Positions 32,032-41,955 of a stretch of DNA of 64,000 nucleotides are shown here, in pieces. The stretch comes from CAYYIS01 sp964470965 (GTDB taxonomy: Bacteria > JAAXHH01 > JABIQT01). Position numbers and translations under genes: made by a program. The notes under the pieces are model-generated. The model saw nothing but the letters and a program-made list of their open reading frames with translations, was not told the origin of the DNA and did no database searches. The stretch covers positions 78,386 through 142,385 of the forward strand of contig CAYYIS010000007.1 in assembly GCA_964470965.1 (NCBI GenBank). Reading direction: 5' to 3'. Position 1 is the first letter of the stretch. Each line of letters starts with the position of its first letter.

Positions 32032-35000
32032 TTATCCGAAAAGATCAATTTGGCCTGAAGGTGCAGGGGGTCTTTTCGTCATTTTCTTCTCCTCCTTCTG
32101 TTCATAGTGCTTAAGCTGTTCCTCGATATCTGACAGGAACGGCGAAGGGTATGTCCGGTGGGTGCTGCCGAACAGCATGCGAATCTTGACACGGACGAAG
32201 TAGAGCTGCTCTTTAGCCCGTGTCATGCCCACGTAGAACAGGCGTCGTTCCTCCTCAGGGTCTGTTTCCATACCGGGGTATTGCAACGGGAGCAACTCGT
32301 TCTCGCAGCCCACGATGAAAACCACCGGAAACTCCAGGCCTTTAGCCGCGTGCAGTGTCATAAGCGACACGTGTTCAGACATTGCGCCGATCGGATCGTA
32401 AGAGCGGCTGAGCAGTAGATTGTCTAGGTAGGCGGTCGTGTTCGTTTCGAGGCGAGCGATCCGCATCAGTTTCTGCAGGCTGTCCTCCACGCGGCTATAG
32501 ACGTGTTGCAACGTGCCCCATACGGAGAGGACCGGCACATGTTTGACGGCGGTAGCAATATCAGATACTCGCAAGTGTGCCGTGATAGTCCTGATGTCCT
32601 GGAGCAGAAACTGTAAGCGTTCTTTCGAGCGGTTGGACAGCACACGCTTCTGTTCCGGCAGTGCCCGGATATGCTCCAACGAAACCTGCGACATCTGCCG
32701 CCAGAGCGCATCAATCTGTCCGGTCGTTTTTTCGCCCACGCCTTCGACCAGAGAGTTCAACAGGTGTATCGCCGCCCCGGTGGTGACGTGCATTCCCTGT
32801 GCCAGACGCAACAGTGTTACGATCTCCATCACTGCGGGTTGCTCGATCAACGGTTTGTCTCCGGTGATATGATACGGAATCCCGCTGCGCTGAAATGCCT
32901 CTTCCAGAGAGGTATGGAGGCTGTTTATCCGATACAGCACTGCCACATCACCGAATGAACGCTCGGCGGCCGCATCGTTTTCCACCCGGCCGGAATCTTG
33001 AGAAAACATGCTGGTGCCGCCCACCAGACGCTCGATCTGATGCACAACGTATTCAGCCTCAGCGCGTTCCGTCGCCGCTTCATGAATCGTCAGGCGTCCT
33101 TCCAGGTTCAGGGCCGCCACCAGAGGCGGCACAACGGTCCTACCGTTAATACCCGCATGGGAAATGACTTGAGACGAAGCGTCCAGAATGATCGGTCCGG
33201 ACCGATAGTTTTCAGATAGATACAAGACCCTGGCATCAGGAAAATCATCCGAAAACGTGCTGAAGAATTTCGATTCCGCGCCTCGGAATCCGTAGATCGC
33301 CTGATTGGGATCGCCGATAGCGGTGAGATGGACACCGTACTGCACGAGTTCCACCAGCAAGTCATGCTGGGCCGCATTGATATCCTGAAATTCATCTACG
33401 AAGATGCGTCGGTAGGTCTGGTGCAGTTTCAGTTTGAATTTCTCGCTGGCACGCAGCAGTTTCAGCGTTTCGAAGATGATATCATCGAAATCGAGCAGGC
33501 CGTGTTTCCGCAGCAACCGGTTGTACTGCATGACCTCTTCGGGCAGTTTTTCTGTATAGCCATGGCCTTTCCACTTCGAGATTCGGTCGAGCCGGTTGCG
33601 CCGCTGGGAGACGGTGTCGACAGGCCAAACGGTCCGGATGATATGGTCCAGATCGTCCGGTGAGGCCAGAGAAAATGTAGCGGGAATATCGCTTTCCTCG
33701 GCCCAGGCACGGAGGAAGTCGAGGCATACACTGTGGAACGTGCCGACCCGGACCTCCGCGGCTCTGTCGCCAAGTTGATGGGCGAGCCGGCCGCGCATCT
33801 CTTCAGCTGCTTTGTTGGTGAAGGTGACCGCCAGAATGTGGTCTGGCGTGGTGACATGATCCGCCAGAAAGGCGATGCGCCGTGTCAACGTGTGTGTTTT
33901 TCCGGTGCCGGGCCCGGCTACGATCAGCAGGTGTCCGTCAGTGTAGTGTACTGCCTGGCGCTGGGCGTTGTTGAGGCCGTCCGGGGGAGGTACTGAAGTA
34001 GACCGTGGCATTGGAGCGCCTGTCGTCGGCTTTGCAGTTGGCTGTCCTTGGCCGTGGACGCCATCTTTTGCGAACGGCTCACTATCCACCTCAGAATTTG
34101 CAACGGGTTCTTCTTCCGGTGCCTTTGCTCCGACTGCGGTAGTCTCCATATGTTTTTCTTCAACTACTACCTCTTTTGCCGTTTCGAACAGGGCTGTCTG
34201 GGCATTGATAATGGCGCCTTCGCCTTCTTCGAAAATGCGGATCGTGCCGTATTCACCATCGTAGCCGGGAGCGATATTGACGTCCCCCTTCCGCATGCGT
34301 GCGATGCCTTCGGCTATAAGGTTGCCGGCAGTTGTCTGGATATCTTCAAGAGGCGCCTCCATCAGGACGTAAATCTCATTGCCGAGCTTGGCAAGCATGG
34401 TCTGAAACAGCGCGTCTACCTTCTTGGAACCGGGGCCGACGCTAAGCGCAGCGCCGATCACCTCAGGGAGGGGGATCAGACTGTGGTACGGCCGCCATCG
34501 CGGTGCCCTGGTGCCTTCCGGCCGGTCCGCCAGTTCTTCCACCCGCGCCATAACACCCACAGTTACCGATTTTCCGCACACCGGGCATTTGCCGCCATGT
34601 GCGATCGTTTCCCTGGGGTGCATGCGGATGTCGCATTTGCGGTGGCCGTCATAATGATATTTTCCTTCTTCCGGGAAAAATTCCACTGTGCCAGACAGCC
34701 CCTTGTCTTCCGGATCGCTCAGTGCTTTGTAAATGGCTGGATAGGTGCACTCGGTGTCGTACATCGTGGTCTCGCGGCCCAGTTTGGGCGGTGAGTGGGC
34801 GTCGGAGTTGGAGACAACGACGTACGGGTCCAGCTGGGACAGGCGCCAATTCATGGGCGGATTGGACGAGAGACCGGTTTCCACGGCGAAAATATGGGAT
34901 GTCAGATCGCCAAAGCAATCTTCCAACCGGTCGAACCCGCCTTTGGATCCGAGCACGGAGAACCAGGGTGTCCAGATATGGGCGGGAATCAGGTAGGTCA

Positions 35001-35469
35001 GTGGAGCGGCTTCGAGTGTGATTTCTAACAGGTCGCGGGAATCAAGACCTAGGATTGGGCGGCCGTCCGCCCTGATGTTGCCTATGGCGTCAAGTCGCGC
35101 CTGGATTTTTTCCGCGGCTTCGAAGTGGGGTGCAAACAGGACGTTATGCACCTTGCGGACTTTATCGAGGCGTTTGTATATGTTGGAAATTTCAACCGTG
35201 AGCATAAAACGTACGGGTGCCAGGCAGGCTGCCGGCACCTCATGCTGTGTTTCTCGTTCGAACTCCGGCTTAAGTTTGAATAAGCCCTCTTCCGCCGGTT
35301 CCAGTTTCTTCTTGAGTTCATCCAGCCAGTCGGGATGTACGAAGTCACCCGTACCTACCACCCGGATGCCTTTGAGCTGGGCCCATTTGGAGAGATGTTC
35401 GAGATTCAGATTTTTGCTGGTAGCGCGGGAAAAGTGGGAATGGAGATGCAGATCCACATGGAATTGCAT
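32032..35469 (-). CDS. Endonuclease Q-like PHP nuclease fused to a UvrD/Rep-family DNA helicase
   Basis: In this 1145-aa protein, residues 1-420 match the EndoQ/TIGR00375 family: metal-binding HLHSH at 8-12, GTGDF with D42, AHIWTPWFSVLGSKGG at 163-178, NSDAH at 221-225, and a Cys cluster (C279, C295-x2-C298) like EndoQ's zinc site. EndoQ cuts 5' of deaminated bases such as hypoxanthine and uracil. After a disordered linker (about 430-498) comes a full superfamily 1A helicase: GPGTGKT at 519-525, DEFQD at 693-697, GDPNQAIYGFRGA at 720-732, and near the end TLHAAKGLEF and LFYVGMTRAKEQL. Fusion implies nick-and-unwind repair by one polypeptide. No repair partner is adjacent. Confidence 0.9.
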   Translation of the reverse strand: MQFHVDLHLHSHFSRATSKNLNLEHLSKWAQLKGIRVVGTGDFVHPDWLDELKKKLEPAEEGLFKLKPEFERETQHEVPAACLAPVRFMLTVEISNIYKRLDKVRKVHNVLFAPHFEAAEKIQARLDAIGNIRADGRPILGLDSRDLLEITLEAAPLTYLIPAHIWTPWFSVLGSKGGFDRLEDCFGDLTSHIFAVETGLSSNPPMNWRLSQLDPYVVVSNSDAHSPPKLGRETTMYDTECTYPAIYKALSDPEDKGLSGTVEFFPEEGKYHYDGHRKCDIRMHPRETIAHGGKCPVCGKSVTVGVMARVEELADRPEGTRAPRWRPYHSLIPLPEVIGAALSVGPGSKKVDALFQTMLAKLGNEIYVLMEAPLEDIQTTAGNLIAEGIARMRKGDVNIAPGYDGEYGTIRIFEEGEGAIINAQTALFETAKEVVVEEKHMETTAVGAKAPEEEPVANSEVDSEPFAKDGVHGQGQPTAKPTTGAPMPRSTSVPPPDGLNNAQRQAVHYTDGHLLIVAGPGTGKTHTLTRRIAFLADHVTTPDHILAVTFTNKAAEEMRGRLAHQLGDRAAEVRVGTFHSVCLDFLRAWAEESDIPATFSLASPDDLDHIIRTVWPVDTVSQRRNRLDRISKWKGHGYTEKLPEEVMQYNRLLRKHGLLDFDDIIFETLKLLRASEKFKLKLHQTYRRIFVDEFQDINAAQHDLLVELVQYGVHLTAIGDPNQAIYGFRGAESKFFSTFSDDFPDARVLYLSENYRSGPIILDASSQVISHAGINGRTVVPPLVAALNLEGRLTIHEAATERAEAEYVVHQIERLVGGTSMFSQDSGRVENDAAAERSFGDVAVLYRINSLHTSLEEAFQRSGIPYHITGDKPLIEQPAVMEIVTLLRLAQGMHVTTGAAIHLLNSLVEGVGEKTTGQIDALWRQMSQVSLEHIRALPEQKRVLSNRSKERLQFLLQDIRTITAHLRVSDIATAVKHVPVLSVWGTLQHVYSRVEDSLQKLMRIARLETNTTAYLDNLLLSRSYDPIGAMSEHVSLMTLHAAKGLEFPVVFIVGCENELLPLQYPGMETDPEEERRLFYVGMTRAKEQLYFVRVKIRMLFGSTHRTYPSPFLSDIEEQLKHYEQKEEKKMTKRPPAPSGQIDLFG

Positions 35470-35892
35470 AGGCTATCTGAACCTCGAAAAATAATAGCCA
35501 CGGAGGATAGAAGCATAAACAAACAGCCATCATTATTATTAATGATAAAACGGGTGGATATTGTCAATGGGAAAGATGCGGCCCTGGCGGTGTCGTCGCT
35601 GTGCGTATCGGTCGTGCCGGGGAGACACTGCCTGACACTTACGGCGTTTTAAGCAGCGGATGCTTGTCGCGCGAACTTCAGGGGAATGCCGTTTAGTCCG
35701 GTGGCCAAACCGAATCCAGAGGATATCGTGTAAACGTTGGTCGTCAGGTCAGCGCCAACGGCATCTTCTTCAAAAGAGTTGGACAACGCCGTCAGTCTGG
35801 CCCTCAAAATCACACCTGATCCCACATTCGAAATTATATGCCAGGATTCCTTCGACGTCTTCGCAAACCCTGACTCGTGGCATCCTTTTTTC
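35470..35892. other. Spacer with possible coding remnant
   Basis: This 423-base gap lies between the nuclease-helicase and a PhyH gene. A minus-strand frame ending at 35649 reads protein-like (VGADLTTNVYTISSGFGLA) but has no start signal and no recognised family, so it is not called as a gene. Nothing else is supported. Confidence 0.4.
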
Positions 35893-36693
35893 TTACCCCA
35901 GCTGCAACTCCCGCCAGTGATCATAATGCACCTTCATGGATTCCGGTAGATTCTCCCTTACGCTTTCCTTGAGCCGCCATTTGAACCGGGGGTCGGTTTC
36001 TTCGGGTTCGTCTCCCTCGGTGTGCTTTCGCCAGCTTGCCGCGATGGTGAGACGTTCCTCGTCTTTCTTCATGACACCACGGTGGATGGCGTTTCCGTTC
36101 CAGAACGCCGCTTGGCCGGCTTTCAGGTCGATAGCCACTTGACCGGTGATATCCGCGTGGCGGTCGTTGATCAGGACTTCCCGCTCGTGCTCGGTCCGGT
36201 AGCGACGGTGACTGCCGGGCACGATCTCCAGACAGGCATCGTCTACCAGCGCCAGGTGCCAACGAAGGCTGTATTGCGGTTTACCGAGGATGGTCATCTC
36301 CTGCTCGTAGGTGCCGTCTCGCTCCTGCTTCCCCAGATCCCGGTGCCATCCGATGCCCCAGTCTTCATGGTACGGGTTTGTGAAAATCAGGATGCTGCCG
36401 AGTCGCAATGCCGTACCCAGGAAGCCGTGGACATGCTCCATTACCCGTTCAGACTGCATATGTTCCGCGAAAATCGGTTCATCAAACTCAGGCGCCAGGA
36501 TACCGCGAATCGCCCAGGGTTCGGTGTTTTCTTTGGTGGCCCAGTGGGTATAGACATCCACCTCACCGGCACGCACCTTCGCTTTGGCGCGCTTGGAAGC
36601 GTCAAGAAGTTTCTGCAGCGTGGCATTATCGGTAATTTTTCCGACGTTCACAAAGCCGTGTTCGTTGTAGTGGTCTACCTGCGCATCCGTCAT
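35893..36693 (-). CDS. PhyH-type Fe(II)/2-oxoglutarate oxygenase coupled to an exporter operon
   Basis: This 266-aa protein has H117-x-D119 in GIGWHRDLGKQ, a distal histidine in NGNAIHRGVMKK (about 204) and the arginine in EERLTIAASWRKH. The N-terminus TDAQVDHYNEHGFVNVGKI is the family opening. Its ATG overlaps the stop of the DUF4340 gene by four bases (ATGA, 36690-36693), which implies translational coupling and makes it the last gene of a four-gene operon for a Gld-like ABC transporter. A hydroxylase in such an operon is unusual; it might modify a transported or surface component, but this is inference. Confidence 0.86.
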   Translation of the reverse strand: MTDAQVDHYNEHGFVNVGKITDNATLQKLLDASKRAKAKVRAGEVDVYTHWATKENTEPWAIRGILAPEFDEPIFAEHMQSERVMEHVHGFLGTALRLGSILIFTNPYHEDWGIGWHRDLGKQERDGTYEQEMTILGKPQYSLRWHLALVDDACLEIVPGSHRRYRTEHEREVLINDRHADITGQVAIDLKAGQAAFWNGNAIHRGVMKKDEERLTIAASWRKHTEGDEPEETDPRFKWRLKESVRENLPESMKVHYDHWRELQLG

Positions 36694-38054
36694 CCTTTCC
36701 TCACTACAATATCCCGGCGTTTCAGATGTACTCTATCAAAGCTGTTCGCGGAAATGACATAGTACCATTTTGCGAACCGGGTATTCAGGTCGACGGAAGT
36801 GGACCGACCTTTTTCCACATTCCGTAGCCAGGACTGGTGGTCCGCGAACAGGTCGGCGTTGCGCTGGTCTTCAGCGGACCAGGTGCTGTCCGGTCTGGTC
36901 TGGAATCCCATATTGGACGGCTTCCTAGGTTCCGGGAACTGTTTCTGGTCGAATTCGGTGGTGATGAACAGGTATCTGTTTTCGCCGCCTCCCCCCGACG
37001 CGATGTCGCTCTGCTCTGTGCCGGCAGAGATCGCATCTCCGGTGCCGAACACCACTTCTCCGAATCGCAGCGTATATACCACGCCTTCCGCGGTGCGGAT
37101 TTGCGTTTCGCCTTCGTTGGACACCAACTGGGAGTCCTGCGTGAAGAAGAACCCACGACTCTGAAGAGACAGGACATCAGACTGGGTAATGCTAACGCCC
37201 CCCTGGCCGATACTCGCCAGGCTCAAAGACAGACCGTCAGGCTTTGGCCGGACACCCACTATCGTTAGGGAGTCCAGTGCCGCCAGCAGATCGTCCATCT
37301 TGTCTCCATCGACTTCCTGGCGGGCGTCCATCCTGTTGGCCCGCCAAGTATCGCCGTCCTTCTTCAATACGATAGTGTCGCGCTGATTGAGGCTACCGGT
37401 ACGTTCGTTGATGGAATAATCTTTGATTGTGATTTCAGAGACCTTGTCTTTATCTGTCAGCAACAGGTCTTTCTCGATCCAATCACTGAAATTTGTCGAA
37501 ATATCCAGATCGATTCGGGCGGCATAGGTACGCTTCTGTTCAGGCAGCCGCACATAGAAGAACTTCTCCCGGCCTTCCACCTGTTTACCGACGATCAGGT
37601 CTGCCAGAGTATTGTTGCCCTTGTCCTTGATCGTCACCCGCTTGCCGCGTCCGGAAAGCTTTGTGCTGGTTTCATCGAGCGGATCGAGCACGCTAAACGC
37701 TTCATGGTCGGTCGGATTGTCGGATACGATATCGTCTTTCTTGATATCTACTACCCCTGCCGCGGTCCGTGCCAGACGGTCTTTGCCGTCGGCCGGGTGG
37801 GCATGGTGTGACGGGATGGTCCAGTTGCCGCCTTGAAACAGTACCTTGAACGGTCTGGGCGCCCCGGTTTCCTGATCGAATTCGATGACCTCCAGCGAAG
37901 TAGCCGAATTCGGATCGACAAACTCGGGGAAAAAGATTTCTCCTTTATCGGAAAACGTCTCCGGTGTCGGATTCCCCGGTGACGTAAATATTGCCAGCAG
38001 ACCCAGGACGACTGCTGTTCCGATGAAATACATGGTTTTTTGGGTTTCGTTCAT
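36690..38054 (-). CDS. DUF4340 domain protein, membrane-anchored accessory of a Gld-like ABC transporter
   Basis: This 454-aa protein has one N-terminal membrane helix (MYFIGTAVVLGLLAIF) followed by a large periplasmic, beta-rich domain of the DUF4340 type (GNWTIPSHHAHPADGKDRLARTAAGVV, GKQVEGREKFFYVRLPEQKRTYAARIDLD). DUF4340 genes regularly follow GldF/GldG-like permease genes. It starts 67 bases after the fused permease gene and overlaps the following PhyH gene by four bases. Function is unknown; it may present or extract a substrate for the transporter. Confidence 0.85.
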   Translation of the reverse strand: MNETQKTMYFIGTAVVLGLLAIFTSPGNPTPETFSDKGEIFFPEFVDPNSATSLEVIEFDQETGAPRPFKVLFQGGNWTIPSHHAHPADGKDRLARTAAGVVDIKKDDIVSDNPTDHEAFSVLDPLDETSTKLSGRGKRVTIKDKGNNTLADLIVGKQVEGREKFFYVRLPEQKRTYAARIDLDISTNFSDWIEKDLLLTDKDKVSEITIKDYSINERTGSLNQRDTIVLKKDGDTWRANRMDARQEVDGDKMDDLLAALDSLTIVGVRPKPDGLSLSLASIGQGGVSITQSDVLSLQSRGFFFTQDSQLVSNEGETQIRTAEGVVYTLRFGEVVFGTGDAISAGTEQSDIASGGGGENRYLFITTEFDQKQFPEPRKPSNMGFQTRPDSTWSAEDQRNADLFADHQSWLRNVEKGRSTSVDLNTRFAKWYYVISANSFDRVHLKRRDIVVRKG

Positions 38055-38121
38055 GACATAAACTCCATTATAGCACCAGATGAATATCTTTTTTCAACAG
38101 ACAAACGGATTAATGTCCCGA

Positions 38122-40800
38122 TCAATTCCTCAGCCTTCTCGCCACCACTGCCGCCTCCCTCTCCCTTCGCCGACGTTGTACGAAGATCCATACACCCAGG
38201 GCAAAGACCGGGATCGGCGGCAGAAGAGTCGCCAGGTTTTTAATGGCGTTCTGTATCTGTCGGATCTGCCGTTCCATATTGTCCTTGCTGTTCTGTATCT
38301 TAGCGTCTTTTTCCGATTTGATGCTGTTTTCGAGTGTCTCGAAGCGGCGATTCTCCACTTCTTCCAGGTTGCGCACCATGATCTGTTTTGTCTGCTCATC
38401 CAGGTCGGCGCGCTGACGAACTTCGTTCACCCGGTCCGTGAGCCGTTGCTGCGCATTCTGTAATGCCTGCTGCGCCTCCTGTTCCGCTTGAGTCTCTTCT
38501 GCGGCACGCTGTTCGGTGTAGGCGCGGGTCTGCGCCTCCACCGTTTCCAGTGTACGGTATTTGACGCGCTTGCTGCGCAGGGCGATGAATGATTCGTCTT
38601 CCATCAGTATATCGACTGCGTTCAGGAAGAACGTGACGTTGTCAAAGTTGAGGCCAGCGATACCCATGCGCCGGATGTCAAAGAATTGCTGGGAAATAAA
38701 ATCCAGATCCGCCACCACCACTACGTTCAGTGAATCGGTCTGGTCGCCTTCCGTCTGTTGACCGGTGATGTGTGCAGCGAGGGTATACGTATTCAGATTG
38801 GCCCGACGCGGTCCACGTGGTGGAATGAGCTGCGCACCGCCGAAGAAATTGCGCTGAACCAGCTGTGCATACATCGACGCACCGGAAATCTGACCGGACT
38901 GGATCAGAGGTTGAAAATCGAAATCAGCCGTAGGCGACGGCTGAATATGACCGGGAAAAAGGAACACCAGCTCCTGAAGCGGCGCGGTGCTGGCGGACGC
39001 CTCGTTAAAGGCATCCGGATTGTTGTTTCCGGCACCTACGAACACCACCTCTTCCGGCAAGTGCGACAGGTCTGGATGCGGGTTATAGCCATCCCATATG
39101 ATCTGGGCAATGTTCCAGCTCACGCCCAGTGAACCCATCAATTCCTGTATGTTTCCCTTTTCTTTAGGCGGAGGCGCCGAGTTACGCATGAAGGGATTCG
39201 TATTGGCTCCGGCCTGTTCGGAGGGCGACAGGCTGATATCGATGGCCGGTAGAGGATCCACCAGCAGTATCGTCGGGTTTCCCGCCTTGATGTAGGTCCG
39301 CAGGCGATCTATCTCCTCCTGTGAGAGGGTCGATGGCAGCGCCACCAGGAGAGCGTCTATGTCCGCGGTGATTTCATCGGTGGGAGCCACCTCTACGATT
39401 TCGTACTGACGCCGTAGTTCGTCCACGACCGGCCATGGTGTGGAACTGCTCATGGTCTGAAAATCGAAACCGCCGAACAGCCGTGCTTCCGTCTGAAGGA
39501 CACCCAGTTTCTTGCGCTCCGTCCGTGCCACGACGCGGATGCTGCGGGCCAGTTCATATTCCACCGGAAGCCCCGGGTCCATAAATTCTATGACCTGTTC
39601 CTCAGGGCCGCAGATAAAGGCGACACCCGCGAATACCTCTGTAAAACCGGAACGGGGACTGCCGAGGTTGGGCAGCTCTCTGGGTTGAATGCCGAACCTC
39701 TCCCGGGCGTCCTGCGCCTCGGGTGTATAGGGCTCCGTATCGAGAATCTGCACCTGCACTCTGTCTGCACCGATGGCATCGAACTCTTTTAGGACATCTA
39801 TCAGATTAGCCCGGGTCTGTACGTACGACTCCGGTGCCTCAGGACTTACGAACGCTTGAATGAAGACCGGTCTGTCGGCGGAAATCTCATCTATGAGGTC
39901 GTATGTTTCATCGGATAGGGAGTTGATCTGCTCTGCCGTTACATCCAGCCGCAGATCTGCCCAGCCCATGATGGCGTTAAAGCTCGTGACTGCTATCACC
40001 AGTGCACCTGCACGGGCGGCATGGTGTACACTCATCTGGTATCCGCCCGCTTCCACTGGCCAGTGGCGACGACTGATCAGGACTACGTTCAGGTACAGCA
40101 TAATGCCGGTTACGGACATAAAATACAGGATGCCCGAGAAACTTACGATTCCCCGCGCAAAACCATCGAAGGCGCTGAAGATCCCAAGCGGTGACAGCAT
40201 GTCACGCAATCCGGCGCTGACACCGGAGGCCAACGCATCGATCATAACCAGGACGCTGCAGAAAATGGCGCCCAGGATAAACCCTATCGTGGCGTTGGCA
40301 GTCAAGAGAGATGCCAGCATGCCGACTGCGATCATGGAGCCGCCGACCAGCCAGTAACCCAAATAGTTGCCGATCATCAGCCCGTAATCCGGGCTGCCCA
40401 GCCAGGCCAACACGAGGATATGGCTAAGCGAGAGTAATAGGGAGGCGGTATAGACGCCGAAAGTAGCCAGGTATTTACCCAGAACTACCTCCAGGTCGGT
40501 CGCCGGCAATGTCAGGAGGAGCTCGTCCGTTCCCTCGCTGGTTTCGCTTGCCCAGACTCCCATGGTGAGAGCGGGAATGAAGAACAGCAGCAAGAGAGGG
40601 AACACAGCGTTGAGTTGATCTAGGTTGGCCAGATTGTTCTGGAAGAATCGGTCCTGCCAAAATGCAGCAGCCGCACTCAAAAAAATGAACAGGGTCACGA
40701 ACACATACCCGGTCGGATTGCTGAACGCCATCCTCAAATCGCGCCGCACAATGGCCCTTATTACCGTTGTGTTCAGCGTAAAACCCAAGCCGAGATTCAT
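38122..40800 (-). CDS. Fused ABC-2 permease and GldG-like protein
   Basis: In this 892-aa protein, residues about 15-245 form a six-helix ABC-2 permease (GldF-like, starting TTVIRAIVRRDLRMAFSNPTGY). Residues about 250-720 form a GldG-like periplasmic domain (RLDVTAEQINSLSDETYDLIDEI, PVFIQAFVSPEAP, LLVALPSTLSQEEIDRL). A glutamine- and glutamate-rich coiled coil follows (about 725-860) and a last helix near 862-880 ends in a basic tail. GldF and GldG are separate proteins in gliding Bacteroidetes; fusion into one chain is common in other phyla. With the ATPase it probably forms an exporter needed for surface components. Confidence 0.88.
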   Translation of the reverse strand: MNLGLGFTLNTTVIRAIVRRDLRMAFSNPTGYVFVTLFIFLSAAAAFWQDRFFQNNLANLDQLNAVFPLLLLFFIPALTMGVWASETSEGTDELLLTLPATDLEVVLGKYLATFGVYTASLLLSLSHILVLAWLGSPDYGLMIGNYLGYWLVGGSMIAVGMLASLLTANATIGFILGAIFCSVLVMIDALASGVSAGLRDMLSPLGIFSAFDGFARGIVSFSGILYFMSVTGIMLYLNVVLISRRHWPVEAGGYQMSVHHAARAGALVIAVTSFNAIMGWADLRLDVTAEQINSLSDETYDLIDEISADRPVFIQAFVSPEAPESYVQTRANLIDVLKEFDAIGADRVQVQILDTEPYTPEAQDARERFGIQPRELPNLGSPRSGFTEVFAGVAFICGPEEQVIEFMDPGLPVEYELARSIRVVARTERKKLGVLQTEARLFGGFDFQTMSSSTPWPVVDELRRQYEIVEVAPTDEITADIDALLVALPSTLSQEEIDRLRTYIKAGNPTILLVDPLPAIDISLSPSEQAGANTNPFMRNSAPPPKEKGNIQELMGSLGVSWNIAQIIWDGYNPHPDLSHLPEEVVFVGAGNNNPDAFNEASASTAPLQELVFLFPGHIQPSPTADFDFQPLIQSGQISGASMYAQLVQRNFFGGAQLIPPRGPRRANLNTYTLAAHITGQQTEGDQTDSLNVVVVADLDFISQQFFDIRRMGIAGLNFDNVTFFLNAVDILMEDESFIALRSKRVKYRTLETVEAQTRAYTEQRAAEETQAEQEAQQALQNAQQRLTDRVNEVRQRADLDEQTKQIMVRNLEEVENRRFETLENSIKSEKDAKIQNSKDNMERQIRQIQNAIKNLATLLPPIPVFALGVWIFVQRRRREREAAVVARRLRN

Positions 40801-40859
40801 GAAGTTACACCTCCTTTTGTCATTAGCTACACCTCTGCCCTTTCTTTAGAGGATTGGAA

Positions 40860-41615
40860 TCAATCCACTTCTACTTTCTCAGGATTTCCATAGTTCGTCA
40901 ATTCGTAGAACGGTTTTTCGAGGGAGTCGTCTTTCTTCAGATCGGCCGGTGTGCCGTCGAAAGCCAATTGACCGTTGTGGACCAGAAGTACCCGGTCAGC
41001 TACTGCTTCCACTTCCTGGAGGATGTGGGTCGATAGCAGGATGGTTTTGGTCTTGCCGAGTTCGCGGATGTTGTGGCGGAATTCCCGGATCTGGTTGGGA
41101 TCCAGGCCAGCGGTCGGCTCGTCCATGATAAGGACGTCCGGGTCGTGGAGGAGCGCCTGGGCGAGACCCACACGCTGTTTGTTTCCGCGCGACAGCTTGT
41201 CTATAGGTTTCTCAAGTATGAGTTCCAGGCTGCACTGCTTGATTACCTTTTTGATCTGCTTCTGGAACGTATGGGCGTCGATACTCCTGGCCTCTGCGAA
41301 AAACGTGAGCAGCTCCAAGGGCGTCATGTTTTGGTATAATGGGCCGTTTTCGGGCAGATACCCAAGACGTTTTGAAGCCTCCAGGCGGTGGGTCCGGACG
41401 TCCAGGCCAGCTATAGCCGCGCTGCCTCCGCTGGCGGCCAGGTAGCCACTCAGGATTCGCATGGTGGTCGACTTGCCGGCCCCATTCGGACCTAAAAACG
41501 CGACTACTTGCCCTTCTGGAATCGCAAATGTAATGTCTTTGATCGCCACGAAGGGACCGTAGTACTTGGCCAATCCTTTTGCTTCGATCATGATCGTGGA
41601 CGATTGTTCCGGCAT
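40860..41615 (-). CDS. ABC transporter ATP-binding protein (GldA-like)
   Basis: This 251-aa ATPase has Walker A GPNGAGKST at 42-50, a signature sequence reading LSRGNKQRVGLAQAL in place of LSGGQ, Walker B VLIMDEPTAGLD and the switch histidine in LLSTHILQEV. It starts behind a full AGGAGGTGA and a short stem-loop (41643-41660). It is the first gene of the operon with the fused permease (59 bases downstream), DUF4340 and a PhyH oxygenase, and provides energy to that exporter. Confidence 0.92.
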   Translation of the reverse strand: MPEQSSTIMIEAKGLAKYYGPFVAIKDITFAIPEGQVVAFLGPNGAGKSTTMRILSGYLAASGGSAAIAGLDVRTHRLEASKRLGYLPENGPLYQNMTPLELLTFFAEARSIDAHTFQKQIKKVIKQCSLELILEKPIDKLSRGNKQRVGLAQALLHDPDVLIMDEPTAGLDPNQIREFRHNIRELGKTKTILLSTHILQEVEAVADRVLLVHNGQLAFDGTPADLKKDDSLEKPFYELTNYGNPEKVEVD

Positions 41616-41955
41616 GCGGATTCACCTCCTCAATTCAATGATGGCCACGAAACCGTGGCCTCTTACATAAGGTTTATTCCCAATAAAACAACTGCGCTAG
41701 ATTGTCAGGACGAACCTATTAAATTTAACTGTAAACAATAACGGAGTAGTTCCGTGCATCAGATTCTACGCACCAGCACTTGCTTTGTTCCCCATCTGAA
41801 TCTGTGAAACTAAATCGTCGAAACTCAAACTGGTTGCCGAATAATCCACAATGACAATGCCCGTGTATTATTAAATCTTAATTGTAATTTTGCAAGTTTT
41901 TTCTATATTGGTTTGTCCACAGTATGACACAAAATACATTTTGTTTGGAGGATCT
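41616..41955. other. Divergent promoter region of exporter and sugar-import operons
   Basis: This 340-base AT-rich region is without genes. On the left side a perfect 7-bp hairpin (GGCCACG-aaac-CGTGGCC, 41643-41660) lies in the leader of the ATPase gene. On the right side a plus-strand promoter is listed separately. Confidence 0.55.
41882..41909 (+). promoter_or_regulatory. Candidate promoter of the sugar-import operon
   Basis: TTGTAA (41882-41887) and TATATT (41904-41909) are spaced by 16 bases in an AT-rich stretch. Transcription would begin about 40 bases before the GTG start at 41956. Confidence 0.45.

Noticed and set aside
34048..34794. 248-codon plus-strand frame opposite the EndoQ-UvrD fusion
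   Set aside because: Shadow of the minus-strand gene, whose catalytic motifs fix the reading frame.
35649..35924. 91-codon minus-strand frame before the PhyH gene
   Set aside because: Partly overlaps the PhyH C-terminus, has no start signal and no recognised family.
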